Part shown: piece by piece, positions 43,872-55,505 of the stretch | Position numbering within the stretch: position 1 is the stretch's first letter | How the letters are laid out: every line of letters starts with the position of its first letter | From: Arthrobacter yangruifuii | GTDB taxonomy: Bacteria > Actinomycetota > Actinomycetes > Actinomycetales > Micrococcaceae | Length of the DNA stretch: 64,000 nucleotides | Direction of reading: 5' to 3' | Assembly (NCBI RefSeq): GCF_009192775.1 | Contig: NZ_VTFX01000003.1 | Location: forward strand, 186,001-250,000 | Program-made: the position numbers and the translations under genes | The notes under the pieces: model-generated | Seen by the model: the letters and a program-made list of their open reading frames with translations, nothing else | What the model was told of the DNA's origin: nothing | The model's database searches: none

Positions 43872-44227
43872 CTATCCTCCTGGGGGCTGATCGCGAAAAG
43901 GTACGTCTTCCACCATTGCATACGCTTCCGGGCCCATCCGTGCTCCGGGCAGGCTCCTGCCCGGACTGAAACACGATTGAGACATCCCCGTTGCGGGGTC
44001 GAGATAAAACCAATGCTGCTCCGTCCGCCGGGGAGCGCATCAAGTAAGATTTAGGTAGCGGCGGGCGGCGGCGGGTCCGGGGACCTCAGGAAATAATCGT
44101 CTGGATCCGGGCGTTTGATCTTGCAGGACGGGTAACCCGTCCTCCAACAGGCTTTACCAGCAGACTTCAACAGCGATGTGCAACAGACTCTATAAGGGGC
44201 GATGAAAGGCCTGAGAAGGCCGTCTAT
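43872..44227. other. Divergent intergenic region between the GerMN lipoprotein gene and phoH
   Basis: This 356-base region carries no convincing gene. It holds two clear palindromes: CCGGGCAGG-CT-CCTGCCCGG at 43945-43964 and AGGACGGGT-A-ACCCGTCCT at 44125-44143. The second is a perfect 9-1-9 operator-like repeat about 85 bases before phoH. Promoters for both genes must lie here. Confidence 0.6.
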
Positions 44228-45349
44228 ATGACCGAATCTTCAATGGAAATCGGCACCATACGGCTGGATAACCAGACAATAGTCTTTGACTCCACGGAAC
44301 ACATGGTCGAGTCGCTGGGTGCCAATGATGAGGCACTCAGGATCATTGAGACGGCAAATCCAGAGGTAAGCCTGATGGTGCGTGGAAACGAACTGTCCGT
44401 TTCCGGCCCGGCTGCCGAAGTGGAGCAGACCGTGCGTCTGGTCAATGAAGTCCGCGTGCTGGCACGCAACTCCACCCGCGTGACCCCGCAGGTCCTTGAA
44501 CAGCTGATCAGCATGCTGAAGGACCAGAGCACCCACCGCCCGGCGGACGTCCTGACCCAGAACATTCTTTCCACGCGTGGAAAGACCATCCGGCCCAAGA
44601 CCCTGAACCAGAAGAACTACGTGGATGCGATTGACCGCAACACCGTTGTTTTCGGCATTGGGCCCGCCGGCACGGGTAAGACGTATCTGGCCATGGCCAA
44701 GGCCGTTCAGGCGCTGCAGCAGAAGGAGGTCAACCGGATCATCCTCACCCGTCCCGCCGTGGAAGCGGGGGAGAGGCTCGGTTTCCTGCCGGGCACGCTG
44801 AGCGACAAGATCGACCCGTACCTGCGCCCGCTCTACGACGCCCTCCACGACATGATGGACCCCGAGTCCATTCCGCGGTTGATGGCTGCCGGCACCATTG
44901 AGGTGGCCCCCCTGGCCTACATGCGCGGCCGGACCCTCAATGACGCGTTCATCATCCTGGATGAAGCCCAGAACACCACCCCCGAGCAGATGAAGATGTT
45001 CCTGACCCGCCTCGGCTTCGGCTCGAAGATGGTGGTCACCGGCGATGTCACCCAGGTGGATCTGCCCGGCGGCACCGCCTCCGGCCTGCGGATTGTCCAG
45101 GACATCCTGGGCGGCATTGACGACGTCGCGTTCTCCGAGCTGCAGGCCGTGGACGTCGTGCGCCACCGGCTCGTCGGTGACATCGTCACCGCCTACAGCG
45201 AATGGGACGAGGTGCGCCGCAGCGACGCAGCGCGCGGTGACGGCGCGCCGCGCGGCGGTGCAGTACGAAGTGACGGCCCCCGGAACGGAAGCCGCGCCAA
45301 CGGCAGCGGCCGTTCCACCGGCGGCCACGGCAGGGAGGTCCGCTCATGA
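44228..45349 (+). CDS. PhoH-family ATPase
   Basis: PhoH proteins are ATPases, probably RNA helicase-like; in the ybeY-era context they are linked to RNA processing. The 373-residue protein has an N-terminal domain (about residues 1-130), a Walker A at VFGIGPAGTGKTYLAMAKAV near residue 147, and a Walker B-like VFIILDEAQNT segment near residue 240. The final 40 residues are Gly/Arg/Ser-rich and disordered. It is translated through a four-base overlap into ybeY, the universal phoH-ybeY pair. Confidence 0.92.
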   Translation: MTESSMEIGTIRLDNQTIVFDSTEHMVESLGANDEALRIIETANPEVSLMVRGNELSVSGPAAEVEQTVRLVNEVRVLARNSTRVTPQVLEQLISMLKDQSTHRPADVLTQNILSTRGKTIRPKTLNQKNYVDAIDRNTVVFGIGPAGTGKTYLAMAKAVQALQQKEVNRIILTRPAVEAGERLGFLPGTLSDKIDPYLRPLYDALHDMMDPESIPRLMAAGTIEVAPLAYMRGRTLNDAFIILDEAQNTTPEQMKMFLTRLGFGSKMVVTGDVTQVDLPGGTASGLRIVQDILGGIDDVAFSELQAVDVVRHRLVGDIVTAYSEWDEVRRSDAARGDGAPRGGAVRSDGPRNGSRANGSGRSTGGHGREVRS

Positions 45350-45822
45350 GCGTGGAAGTAAACAACGAATCCAGTGCACCGGCTGTCGACGAAGAGGAAC
45401 TGGCCCGGCTGGGCAGGTACCTGCTGGACAGCCTGTACGTTCACCCGGAGGCGGACCTGTCCATCATCCTGGTGGACGAGGACGCCATCGAGAAGCTGCA
45501 TATTGAGTGGATGGACCTGCCCGGCCCCACTGACGTGTTGTCCTTCCCGATGGACGAACTCCGCCCAGGGACCGCGGGACGCCTCACTCCCGCCGGGGTG
45601 CTCGGTGACATTGTGCTCTGCCCCCAGGTCGCGGCACGCCAGGCCCGCGACGCCGGGCACGGTACGGACGAGGAGCTGCTGCTCCTGACCACCCACGGTG
45701 TCCTGCACCTGCTGGGCTATGACCACGCCGAGCCGGAGGAAGAGAAGGAAATGTTCGGACTCCAGCGCCGGCTTCTTTCTGCGTACCTGGGCAAACAGGC
45801 ACCCAAGGAGACCCGAAGTTGA
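45346..45822 (+). CDS. ybeY: Endoribonuclease YbeY (rRNA maturation)
   Basis: YbeY is a zinc-dependent endoribonuclease needed for 16S rRNA 3'-end maturation and 70S quality control. The 158-residue protein has the conserved HGVLHLLGYDH zinc motif (H-x3-H-x5-H) near residue 121 and the upstream GPTDVLSFPMDE. ATG overlaps the phoH stop by four bases; the end overlaps the next gene, which starts with TTG, by four bases. The length and order match the family. Confidence 0.95.
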   Translation: MSVEVNNESSAPAVDEEELARLGRYLLDSLYVHPEADLSIILVDEDAIEKLHIEWMDLPGPTDVLSFPMDELRPGTAGRLTPAGVLGDIVLCPQVAARQARDAGHGTDEELLLLTTHGVLHLLGYDHAEPEEEKEMFGLQRRLLSAYLGKQAPKETRS

Positions 45823-47147
45823 GTATTGGCGTCCTCATCGTCATGGCCATGGCTTTCATGGTCCTGGCGGGCCTGCTCACCGCTGCGGAATCGGCCTACG
45901 GCTACCTGCCCCGGCAGGACGCCGAAGCGCTGCTGCACGGTAAGGCAGGAGCCCCGCTGCGCCGCATCCTGGCGCATCCGGTGGCACACATGCATGCGCT
46001 GCGGTTTTGGCGTGTGTGGTTCGAAATGGCCATGGCTGTCTCCGTGGCGACCCTTTTCCAGCTGCTGCTGGACAACATCTGGCTGGCCGGCCTGCTCGCG
46101 ACGGTCACGATGGCCGGCGTCGGCTTCGTCCTCGTCGGCGTCTCCCCGCGGCAGATCGGACGCAAGCACGTCACCGCCGTCGTCGTCCTCACCGCCGGAC
46201 TGGTCCGCGTGCTGCGGACGGTGCTGGGCCCGATTCCGGGCTGGCTCGTCCGCCTCGGCACCGCCGTCGCACCCGGCACGCAGGGGCCCGACGCGGCGTT
46301 CTTTACGGAAGAGGAGTTCCGGGAACTGCTGGACCGTGCCTCCGATGCGGACATGATCGAGGATACCGAGGCGGAACTGATCCACTCGGTCTTTGAACTC
46401 GGCGATACCAAGGTCCGGTCCGTCATGGTTCCGCGCACCGACATGGTGTGCATTGAGGCCGGCAGCACGCTGCGCCAGGCCATGTCGCTTTTCCTGCGCT
46501 CGGGATATTCCCGTGTCCCCGTGATCGAGGACAGTGCGGACCATCTGGTCGGGATCCTTTACCTGAAGGACGTCGCCGCACAGATGCACAGCGACCAGGA
46601 GCGCGCGTCGGTGCAGAAGGTCGAGGATTACGCCCGCAGCGTCCGCTATGTGCCCGAGTCCAAGGCCGTGAGCGAGCTGCTGCAGGAGCTGCAGCGGGAG
46701 TCCACCCACGTCGCAATCGTCATTGACGAATACGGCGGAACCGCAGGATTGGTTACGCTGGAGGACCTGATCGAGGAAATCGTCGGCGAAATCGTTGATG
46801 AATACGATTCGGAGCGTCCCGAAATCGAAGGGCTCGGCGACGGCCGCTACCGTGTCAGCTCCAGGGCCGGTATCGATGACCTCGGTGAACTGTTCGACGT
46901 CGAACTTCAGGACGATGAAGTGGACACGGTGGGCGGCCTGCTGGCCAAGGCCCTGGGCCGCGTCCCGATCGTCGGCAGTGAAGTAGTGGTCGAAGGCATT
47001 GCCCTGCACGCCGAACGGCTTGAGGGCCGGCGCAACCGTGTGTCGCATGTGCTGGCCTGGAACACCGAAAAAGAAGAATCCAGTGACGAGGGCAGAAACA
47101 CGTCCCCGCGCTCCCGCTCTACAGAATTGGTACCCCGTAATGACTGA
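45819..47147 (+). CDS. CNNM/CorC-family membrane protein with CBS domains
   Basis: This is a 442-residue hemolysin-family protein (HlyC/CorC, CNNM type), linked to magnesium or cobalt transport. The N-terminal CNNM domain (about residues 1-150) has hydrophobic helices and GLLTAAESAYGYLPRQDAEA. A pair of CBS domains (about 190-330) includes VRSVMVPRTDMVCIEAGSTL and SRVPVIEDSADHLVGILYLK. The CorC_HlyC domain follows (VDTVGGLLAKALGRVPIVGS). The TTG start overlaps ybeY; its end overlaps era by eight bases. The ybeY-CNNM-era order is conserved. Confidence 0.93.
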   Translation: MSIGVLIVMAMAFMVLAGLLTAAESAYGYLPRQDAEALLHGKAGAPLRRILAHPVAHMHALRFWRVWFEMAMAVSVATLFQLLLDNIWLAGLLATVTMAGVGFVLVGVSPRQIGRKHVTAVVVLTAGLVRVLRTVLGPIPGWLVRLGTAVAPGTQGPDAAFFTEEEFRELLDRASDADMIEDTEAELIHSVFELGDTKVRSVMVPRTDMVCIEAGSTLRQAMSLFLRSGYSRVPVIEDSADHLVGILYLKDVAAQMHSDQERASVQKVEDYARSVRYVPESKAVSELLQELQRESTHVAIVIDEYGGTAGLVTLEDLIEEIVGEIVDEYDSERPEIEGLGDGRYRVSSRAGIDDLGELFDVELQDDEVDTVGGLLAKALGRVPIVGSEVVVEGIALHAERLEGRRNRVSHVLAWNTEKEESSDEGRNTSPRSRSTELVPRND

Positions 47148-48069
47148 ACCGCAGTTCCACGCAGGATTCGTTTCCCTGGTGGGCCGGCCCAACGCAGGCA
47201 AGTCCACCCTGACCAATGCCCTGGTTGGTTCCAAGGTGGCCATCACGTCCGCGAAGCCGCAGACGACGCGGCACACCATCCGCGGCATTGTTCACCGTGA
47301 GGATTCCCAGCTGATCCTGGTGGATACCCCCGGCCTGCACCGCCCGCGCACCCTGCTGGGCAAACGGCTCAACGAACTGGTGGCGGACACGCTCGCGGAA
47401 GTGGACGCCGTCGGCTTCTGCCTGCCCGCCAATGAGGCCATCGGGCCGGGCGACCGCTACATTGCGGCTCAGCTCGCCGCCCTGAAGCGGACCCCGGTCA
47501 TCGCGTTGGTCACAAAAACCGACCTCGTGGACCGCGCCGCGCTGGCCCGGCAGTTGATGTCCGTCACCGCACTGGGCAACGAGGTCCTGGGGGAGGCGGG
47601 CTGGGCCGACGTCGTACCGGTCTCGGCTGCGGACGGATTCCAGGTGGACACCGTAGCCGATGTGCTGGTCGGTCACATGCCGGTGTCTCCGCCCCTGTAT
47701 CCCGACGGTGAACTGACCGATGAACCGGAAGCGGTCATGGTGGCGGAGCTGGTCCGCGAAGCCGCGCTGGAGGGCGTCCGTGACGAGCTGCCCCACTCCC
47801 TGGCCGTGGTGGTGGAGGAGATTGTGCCCCGTGAGGGCCGCAGCGACGAGAATCCGCTTTTGGATGTCCGGGTCAACCTGTACGTAGAGCGCTCGTCACA
47901 GAAAGCCATTATTATTGGCCGCGGCGGGTCCCGGCTGCGCGATGTGGGAACCACTGCACGGCGCGGCATCGAGGCCCTGCTGGGTACCAAGGTCTACCTT
48001 GACCTGCACGTGAAAATCGCGAAGGACTGGCAGCGCGATCCCAAACAGCTGGTAAAGCTCGGGTTCTAG
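47140..48069 (+). CDS. era: GTPase Era (16S rRNA-binding)
   Basis: Era binds the 3' end of 16S rRNA and assists 30S assembly. The 309-residue protein has GRPNAGKSTLTNALVG (G1), TTRHTIRGIV (G2), LVDTPGLHRPRTLLGKRLNE (G3), and a G4 reading TKTD rather than the usual NKxD. The C-terminal KH domain includes VERSSQKAIIIGRGGSRLRD, with IIGRGG as the RNA loop. ATG at 47140 lies within the end of the CNNM gene (8-base overlap). The G4 substitution is seen in other actinobacterial Era proteins as far as I recall. Confidence 0.95.
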   Translation: MTEPQFHAGFVSLVGRPNAGKSTLTNALVGSKVAITSAKPQTTRHTIRGIVHREDSQLILVDTPGLHRPRTLLGKRLNELVADTLAEVDAVGFCLPANEAIGPGDRYIAAQLAALKRTPVIALVTKTDLVDRAALARQLMSVTALGNEVLGEAGWADVVPVSAADGFQVDTVADVLVGHMPVSPPLYPDGELTDEPEAVMVAELVREAALEGVRDELPHSLAVVVEEIVPREGRSDENPLLDVRVNLYVERSSQKAIIIGRGGSRLRDVGTTARRGIEALLGTKVYLDLHVKIAKDWQRDPKQLVKLGF

Positions 48070-48157
48070 TCCGCCCGGACCGGTCCTTGTCCACAGGAAC
48101 GGGCCGTACACTGTGAAACATTCGTTTGAGCTTATTGATTTATGAAGGGGACCGGTC

Positions 48158-49678
48158 ATGTCATCTCGCCGTGCCGCAACGGGCGGCGGCCCCTTGGAAG
48201 AACCGACCAGCGGTTCGGGTTCAGACGAACCCGGCGGCAGGCACCTCTCCAGCAGGGCCTCCTCCGGCCGTGCCCTGCTGAAGGGGATCGCCGCAGTCCT
48301 CGCCCTGGTTCTCGTGGGAGGCGTGGTCTTCGGTGCCGTACAGCTGCTGCGGCTCAGGGGGAACTTTGATACCCAGCCACTGAACCTGGGCTCGGGCGAC
48401 ACCCCCGTGGAGCAGGTGGATGCCAACACGGATCCCATGCAGATCCTGGTCCTCGGCACTGACCAGCGCGACGGTCAGGACTCGAACAACTCCGACGTCA
48501 TGATGCTGGTAAATCTCTCCGCGGACCGCTCAAACGTGACTGTGACCAGTTTTCCCCGCGACCTCCTGGTTCCGCTGCCTGCATGCAAGGATCCCAAAAC
48601 CGGCACGGTTTATGACGCCATGGATTTGGGCCAGCTCAACGGCGCGCTGGGCAACGGCGGTCCCGGCTGCACTGTTGCTGCCATCAACAGTGTCACCGGC
48701 CTGTCGATTGACCACTTCATGATGGCCGACTTCGATGCCGTGAAGGAACTGTCCAACACCCTGGGCGGCGTGGATGTCTGCGTCAACCAGCCCGTTGACG
48801 ATCCGCTTTCCGGGCTGAACCTGCCGGCCGGGGTCAGCAGCGTCCAGGGCGACCAGGCCCTCGCCTTCCTGCGGACCCGGCATGGGTTCGGCAACGGCGG
48901 CGATGAAGGACGCATCCGCGCCCAGCAAAGCTTCCTCGCTTCCATGGTCCGCAAGGTCAAGTCCGAAGGAACGCTGAACAACCTGCCTAAGCTCTATTCG
49001 ATTGCCGAGACCGTCACGAAGAACCTGACGGTGGACAACGAACTCGCGAACATCCCGGATCTGGTGTCCGTAGCCACCCGTCTAAAAGACGTGGACCTGG
49101 GCAAAGTCGCCTTCGTGACCGTTCCGGTAATGCCCTACGAATACGATCCCAACCGGTTGGTCCTCGACGAAGCCAAGGCCCAGGTGCTCTTTGATGCACT
49201 GGTCTCGGACCGGGGCATCGCGGAGGCCGTGACACCGTCTCCCGCTCCCGCAGACACCGAGGCTGAAGTCCCGGCTGCCCCGGAGCCCACGGATCCCGCG
49301 GTTCCCGCCGTCGATCCGGCCGCCGTCCCGGTGACGCTGGTCAACGCCTCGGGCACCGCCGGCCGCGATGCCAAGATCCTGGCGTACCTCAAGTCCAAGG
49401 GATTCAGCCAGGCCCTCGCCGGCGGAACCGCTCCCGCCCAGAGCCCGGCCACGCAGATCTTCTATGGCTACGGATATGAAGAGATGGCGCTGGAAGTGGC
49501 CAAGACGCTGAATATCCCGGCCGTGCAGGTTTCCCAGAGTTCCGCGTACACCGGCATCTCCGTGGAGATCGGCGGGGACTTCACCAGCGGCACCGTGATG
49601 CGCGATCTGGGTGATCTGGGTGACCTCCAGGGGCAGACGGCGGCCCAGGTTACGTGCCAGTCGGCGTTTGGGAACTAG
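48158..49678 (+). CDS. LCP (LytR-CpsA-Psr) family protein with LytR C-terminal domain
   Basis: LCP enzymes attach secondary polymers such as teichoic or arabinogalactan-type glycans to peptidoglycan outside the cell. The 506-residue protein has a cytoplasmic N-terminus, a single transmembrane helix at about residues 42-65 (LKGIAAVLALVLVGGVVFGA), and an LCP domain with ILVLGTDQRDGQDSNNSDVM, TSFPRDLLVPLPACKD and the Arg-rich RTRHGFGNGGDEGRIRAQQS. A Pro/Ala-rich linker then leads to a LytR_C domain (VPVTLVNASGTAGRDAKILA). Placement between era and leuA is a feature of this lineage by inference. Confidence 0.92.
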   Translation: MSSRRAATGGGPLEEPTSGSGSDEPGGRHLSSRASSGRALLKGIAAVLALVLVGGVVFGAVQLLRLRGNFDTQPLNLGSGDTPVEQVDANTDPMQILVLGTDQRDGQDSNNSDVMMLVNLSADRSNVTVTSFPRDLLVPLPACKDPKTGTVYDAMDLGQLNGALGNGGPGCTVAAINSVTGLSIDHFMMADFDAVKELSNTLGGVDVCVNQPVDDPLSGLNLPAGVSSVQGDQALAFLRTRHGFGNGGDEGRIRAQQSFLASMVRKVKSEGTLNNLPKLYSIAETVTKNLTVDNELANIPDLVSVATRLKDVDLGKVAFVTVPVMPYEYDPNRLVLDEAKAQVLFDALVSDRGIAEAVTPSPAPADTEAEVPAAPEPTDPAVPAVDPAAVPVTLVNASGTAGRDAKILAYLKSKGFSQALAGGTAPAQSPATQIFYGYGYEEMALEVAKTLNIPAVQVSQSSAYTGISVEIGGDFTSGTVMRDLGDLGDLQGQTAAQVTCQSAFGN

Positions 49679-49718
49679 CGCTTCCTGCACCCGGCCCCCT
49701 GCGTGTTAGTCTGATCGC

Positions 49719-49778
49719 GTGCACGCAGAGACTCTTCTTCTTAGCTGCCGCGGCGAGGCCACACAAGCACCTGCTTAG
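49719..49778 (+). CDS. leuA leader peptide (19 aa, three consecutive Leu codons)
   Basis: GTG CAC GCA GAG ACT CTT CTT CTT AGC TGC CGC GGC ... TAG encodes a 19-residue peptide, MHAETLLLSCRGEATQAPA, with three CTT codons, rare in this genome. It lies 77 bases before leuA. A conserved leucine-responsive element and leader (LEU element) has been described upstream of actinobacterial leuA genes. Stalling at the CTT run when charged tRNA-Leu is low would change downstream RNA folding and increase leuA expression. The call is inference from layout and codon choice. Confidence 0.7.
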   Translation: MHAETLLLSCRGEATQAPA

Positions 49779-49825
49779 GCCGCCCCTCGCTCGCGGAGTT
49801 TGTGTTGCCCGGCCACTCTTTCTGA

Positions 49826-51598
<1,773 letters not shown>

Positions 51599-51665
51599 CT
51601 AAACCGGGGGCACGCCGGAGGACAGCGGTCCTCCGGACGTGCCCCGGCGTGGGAAAATAGCTCTT

Positions 51666-52415
51666 GTGGCCAAATCCTTTGCATCCCGCACCTACCGGGA
51701 TGACGCAGTTGTCCTGCGCACCCACAAGCTGGGAGAAGCGGACCGCATTCTCGTCCTGCTGACCCGCGAACACGGGCAGGTGCGGGCGGTGGCCAAGGGG
51801 GTCCGGCGTACCTCAAGCAAGTTCGGCGCCCGGTTGGAACCGTTCATGGTGGCAGAACTGCTGCTCTCCCACGGCCGGAACCTGGACATCGTGACACAGG
51901 CCCAGACAAAAGGCGCCTACGGGCACGGCATCGCGGCGGACTACGCCCGTTACACCGCTGCGGCCGCCATCGCCGAAACCGCCGAGCGGCTGACCGACAT
52001 TGACGGTGACTCGGCGAAGGCCCAGTACCAGCTCGTGATCGGCGCCTTTGCGGCACTCAGCCGGGGCGCGCACGCTCCGGAACTGATCCTGGATTCCTAT
52101 CTCCTACGGGCCCTGGCCACTGCCGGATGGGCGCCGAGTTTCACCGACTGCGCACGCTGCGGTGCTCCCGGTCCGCACTCCGCGTTTTCCGCACCCCTGG
52201 GCGGAGCGGTCTGTCCCGCCTGCCGGCCGCCGGGCTCGGCGTCGCCGTCGCCGGAAACCATGGCGCTGCTGGCTGCGCTGCTTACCGGAGACTGGGCCGC
52301 TGCGGACGAATCCGGTCCGCAGCCCCGCCACGAGTCCGCCGGCCTGGTGGCCGGATATCTTCAGTGGCACCTGGAACGGGTGCTGCGGTCCCTTCAACAT
52401 GTGGAGCGTGTCTGA
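51666..52415 (+). CDS. recO: DNA repair protein RecO
   Basis: RecO anneals ssDNA and helps RecR load RecA at gaps. The 249-residue protein has an N-terminal OB fold ([39 protein letters not shown]) and a C-terminal helical domain with a zinc site, CARCG near residue 163 and CPACR near residue 186. The frame extends to 51639, but GTG at 51666 yields the family N-terminus [15 protein letters not shown]. It is followed two bases later by the uppS start, as in most Actinobacteria. Confidence 0.93.
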   Translation: MAKSFASRTYRDDAVVLRTHKLGEADRILVLLTREHGQVRAVAKGVRRTSSKFGARLEPFMVAELLLSHGRNLDIVTQAQTKGAYGHGIAADYARYTAAAAIAETAERLTDIDGDSAKAQYQLVIGAFAALSRGAHAPELILDSYLLRALATAGWAPSFTDCARCGAPGPHSAFSAPLGGAVCPACRPPGSASPSPETMALLAALLTGDWAAADESGPQPRHESAGLVAGYLQWHLERVLRSLQHVERV

Positions 52416-52417
52416 CC

Positions 52418-53296
52418 TTGCGTTCGAAGACCCCTGCTGCCAAAACGGCAGAACCCGCGAGCCGGCCTGAGCCGCACCCCTCCGGCGCGGTTCCGCCCCG
52501 GATACCGGCCGCGCTTGTGCCGGCCCACGTGGCAATCGTTATGGACGGCAACGGCCGCTGGGCCAATCAGCGGGGCCTGCCCCGGACCGAGGGCCACCGC
52601 GCCGGTGAGGCCGCGCTGCTGGACGTGATGGCCGGAGCCATCGAGATGGGCATCCACCACGTTTCCGTCTACGCGTTTTCCACGGAGAACTGGAAGCGGT
52701 CTCCCGAGGAGGTTCGGTTCCTGATGGGCTTCAGCCGGGACGTCCTGCGCCGCCAGCGGGACCAGCTGAGTGAGTGGGGTGTCCGGATCCGCTGGTCCGG
52801 CCGCCGGCCGCGGCTGTGGCAGAGCGTGGTGAAGGAACTGGAAATTGCCGAGGACGCAACGCGGAACAACACGGTCTGCACCCTGAACATGTGCGTGAAC
52901 TACGGCGGCCGCGCCGAAATTGCCGATGCCGTCGCCGCGATCGCCGCCGACGTGCAGAAGGGCAGGCTGCGGCCGGGCTCCATTTCCGAGAAGACCATCC
53001 AGAAGTACCTCGATGAACCGGACCTGCCGGATGTGGACCTGTTCCTGCGCACCTCGGGGGAGCAGCGGTTTTCCAACTTCATGCTCTGGCAGTCCGCCTA
53101 CGCCGAGATGGTCTTCATGGATACCCTCTGGCCGGACGTGGACCGGCGGACGCTGTGGGAAGCGGTGGAGATCTACGCCCGCCGCGACCGCCGGTACGGC
53201 GGCGCCGTGGACAGGTCCCTGGAAAACACCGGCCCCGCCGTTGACGAGGACGCCCGGGACGGCGCCGGGGCGGAAGGGCTTAGTCCGGAAGCATAA
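52418..53296 (+). CDS. uppS: Isoprenyl transferase (undecaprenyl/decaprenyl diphosphate synthase type)
   Basis: This cis-prenyltransferase makes the polyprenyl diphosphate carrier for cell-wall precursors. The 292-residue protein has [20 protein letters not shown] near residue 47, with the catalytic Asp of the diphosphate site. It continues [15 protein letters not shown] and ends with the conserved [20 protein letters not shown]. The TTG start at 52418, two bases after recO, is preferred; no other start gives a sensible N-terminus. Whether the product is C55 or C50 cannot be told from sequence alone. Its last 17 bases overlap a hydrolase on the other strand. Confidence 0.92.
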   Translation: MRSKTPAAKTAEPASRPEPHPSGAVPPRIPAALVPAHVAIVMDGNGRWANQRGLPRTEGHRAGEAALLDVMAGAIEMGIHHVSVYAFSTENWKRSPEEVRFLMGFSRDVLRRQRDQLSEWGVRIRWSGRRPRLWQSVVKELEIAEDATRNNTVCTLNMCVNYGGRAEIADAVAAIAADVQKGRLRPGSISEKTIQKYLDEPDLPDVDLFLRTSGEQRFSNFMLWQSAYAEMVFMDTLWPDVDRRTLWEAVEIYARRDRRYGGAVDRSLENTGPAVDEDARDGAGAEGLSPEA

Positions 53297-54275
53297 AGGC
53301 CCGTGCCCACCGTTCCATACCGGTGTAGACGCGGGTGCGGACCTGAAGTGCTGACAAAAGGGTGTCATGCAGGGCGCCCTCAAACCGGTAGACGGTGATT
53401 TCCGGACCCAGCAGTACCCCGCGCTGGACCATGAGGGACACATCCAGAACACTGTCGGTGCGCAGCATATCGGGATTCCACACGGGGGAGATGGTGGACG
53501 CCGCGGAAGCCAGCAGCAGTATCGGCACCCGGATGTCCAGGCCCTGCGCCACCCGTGCGTGGCCCGCCAGTACAGCCTTGATCCAGCCCGCACGGACGGG
53601 GAAGCTGAACGGCGGACGCCACCGCGGGTCCACCTCCCACTCGCCGTCCATCGCCGAACTGATGCTCCGGTAATAGAACCCGAACTCCGGAATTTTCAGC
53701 CGGGCTTTGGGCCGGCGCCGGGCCACCGGTTCGAGCAGTCCGTTGGTGGCGAAGCGGAGCATGGAGCTGCCGCTGAGCTCGAGCCAGGGACTGTTGAGGA
53801 TCAGCGCCTGCAGCCGCCCGGGAAAGCGGTCGGCCCAGAGCGCAGCGACCAGCCCTCCGGTTGAATGCGCCATCAGGGTGGTGCGCATGCCGGTTCCGTA
53901 CCGCACCCGGACGTCCTCCTCCATCGCCGCCAGCGCGGCCTCGATGTCGGCGTCGTACTCCGCCAGGTCGCTCACATACCCCTCCGATTGTCCGGGCCGC
54001 AGGCTCCGGCCGTACTTGCGCAGGTCGAGGGCATAGAAGGCGACACCCTGCCCCGCCCAGAACCGCGCCAGCCCGGCCTGAAAGAAGTAATCGCTCCATC
54101 CGTGCAGATACAGCACGGCGTCAACCGTGCCGGCAGCTGGAACAAGGGGACTGGGCGGAAGAAAGGAGACCAGGGTAGCCACCACCGGGCCTTCGTCATC
54201 CGCCTCCAGATCAAGGGTAAGACTGCGGAAACCTTCGCCGAGAACATCGGGTTTCCAGTGGGGAGCGTGCAGCAT
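53280..54275 (-). CDS. Alpha/beta hydrolase (lysophospholipase-like)
   Basis: This is a 331-residue hydrolase of the serine aminopeptidase S33/monoglyceride-lipase-like type. The oxyanion segment [20 protein letters not shown] is near residue 50, the nucleophile elbow [13 protein letters not shown] is near residue 138 (A-H-S-T-G instead of G-x-S-x-G), and the cap and C-terminal Asp/His regions are less certain. The substrate is unknown. It overlaps uppS tail to tail by 17 bases and is divergent from pyrD. Confidence 0.85.
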   Translation of the reverse strand: MLHAPHWKPDVLGEGFRSLTLDLEADDEGPVVATLVSFLPPSPLVPAAGTVDAVLYLHGWSDYFFQAGLARFWAGQGVAFYALDLRKYGRSLRPGQSEGYVSDLAEYDADIEAALAAMEEDVRVRYGTGMRTTLMAHSTGGLVAALWADRFPGRLQALILNSPWLELSGSSMLRFATNGLLEPVARRRPKARLKIPEFGFYYRSISSAMDGEWEVDPRWRPPFSFPVRAGWIKAVLAGHARVAQGLDIRVPILLLASAASTISPVWNPDMLRTDSVLDVSLMVQRGVLLGPEITVYRFEGALHDTLLSALQVRTRVYTGMERWARAFMLPD

Positions 54276-54354
54276 GCCCTCGACAATAGCCGACCGGCCG
54301 ACGCATTAGCCCACGGGGTTTGGCACGCGCTGCCGGTTCTGGGATGTTTGACCT

Positions 54355-55425
54355 ATGCGCATCTACCCCACCTTTTTCCGGCTGGTGTTTTCCGGCATGG
54401 ACCCCGAACTGGCCCACCGCATCGGCTTTGTGCTGATCCGCGCCGCGGCCCGGACACCCGCCGGGCCGGTGATGCGCCGGCTGATGCGCCCCGCGCCCCG
54501 GCTGCGCACCGAAGCGCTGGGGCTGGAGTTTCCGTCACCGTTCGGACTCGCGGCCGGATTCGACAAGGAGGGCTCGGGCATCGCCGCCCTGAGCAACCTG
54601 GGCTTCGGGCATGTGGAAGTGGGCACTGTGACCGCCAAGGCCCAGCCCGGCAATCCCAAGCCGCGCCTGTTCCGCCTGGTCGAGGACCGGGCCGTCATCA
54701 ACCGGATGGGGTTCAACAACGACGGCGCCCCCGCCGTGGCCCCCCGCCTCGACAAGGCGCGGAAAACGCTGGCGCGGACCTTCGGAACACCCCGACCGGT
54801 CATCGGCGTCAATATCGGCAAAACCAAGACGGTCGACCTTGACGACGCCGTCGAGGATTACCTTTCCAGCGCCCGGGAGCTGGCACCGCATGCCGACTAT
54901 CTCGCGGTGAACGTGAGTTCACCCAACACGCCCGGACTGCGGCGGCTCCAGGACATTTCCGCTCTGCGTCCGCTGCTGGCCAGCGTAGGCAGTGCGGCAG
55001 ACGAGGCTGCCGGCCGGCATGTTCCGCTGCTGGTGAAGATTGCCCCGGACCTCACCGATGCGGACATTGATGACGTCGCGGAGCTGGCCCGCTCTCTCAG
55101 GCTGGACGGAGTGATTGCCACCAACACCACTGTCACCCGGGAAAACCTGGTCACCGACCCGGAACGGGTGATTGCCTGCGGCGTGGGCGGGCTGAGCGGG
55201 GCGCCGCTGAAGAAACGATCCCTGGAAGTCCTGCGCCGGCTCCGCAGCCAGCTGGGGGAGGACGGCCCGGCCATTATTTCCGTTGGGGGAGTGGAGACCG
55301 CCGAAGACGTGCAGGAGCGGCTGGACGCCGGCGCGGTCCTGGTCCAGGGCTACACCGCATTCCTCTATGAAGGTCCCTTCTGGGCAGCGCGGATCAACCG
55401 CGGCCTGGCTCGGAACCGCGCATAG
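54355..55425 (+). CDS. pyrD: Dihydroorotate dehydrogenase (quinone), class 2
   Basis: PyrD oxidises dihydroorotate to orotate with FMN and passes electrons to the quinone pool. The 356-residue protein has the class 2 N-terminal membrane-association helix (FFRLVFSGMDPELAHRIGFV) and FMN-barrel signatures GFGHVEVGTVTAKAQPGNPK, NRMGFNNDG, VNVSSPNTPGLRRLQ (catalytic Ser region) and TNTTVTREN. It is placed away from the other pyr genes of the window (carB, pyrF). A strong terminator follows. Confidence 0.95.
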   Translation: MRIYPTFFRLVFSGMDPELAHRIGFVLIRAAARTPAGPVMRRLMRPAPRLRTEALGLEFPSPFGLAAGFDKEGSGIAALSNLGFGHVEVGTVTAKAQPGNPKPRLFRLVEDRAVINRMGFNNDGAPAVAPRLDKARKTLARTFGTPRPVIGVNIGKTKTVDLDDAVEDYLSSARELAPHADYLAVNVSSPNTPGLRRLQDISALRPLLASVGSAADEAAGRHVPLLVKIAPDLTDADIDDVAELARSLRLDGVIATNTTVTRENLVTDPERVIACGVGGLSGAPLKKRSLEVLRRLRSQLGEDGPAIISVGGVETAEDVQERLDAGAVLVQGYTAFLYEGPFWAARINRGLARNRA

Positions 55426-55443
55426 CCAAAAGTGCGTAGGAAC

Positions 55444-55477
55444 AAAGAAGGGCCGCCCCGCGGGGCGGCCCTTCTTT
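55444..55477. terminator. Bidirectional terminator between pyrD and the DUF3043 gene
   Basis: A perfect 17-base palindrome arm, AAAGAAGGGCCGCCCCG with its complement, ends in CTTCTTTTTG on the plus side and has a matching T-run on the minus side. It ends both pyrD and the convergent DUF3043 gene. Confidence 0.85.
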
Positions 55478-55505
55478 TTGAATCTGTGGAAAGGAAAAGC
55501 GGAAA

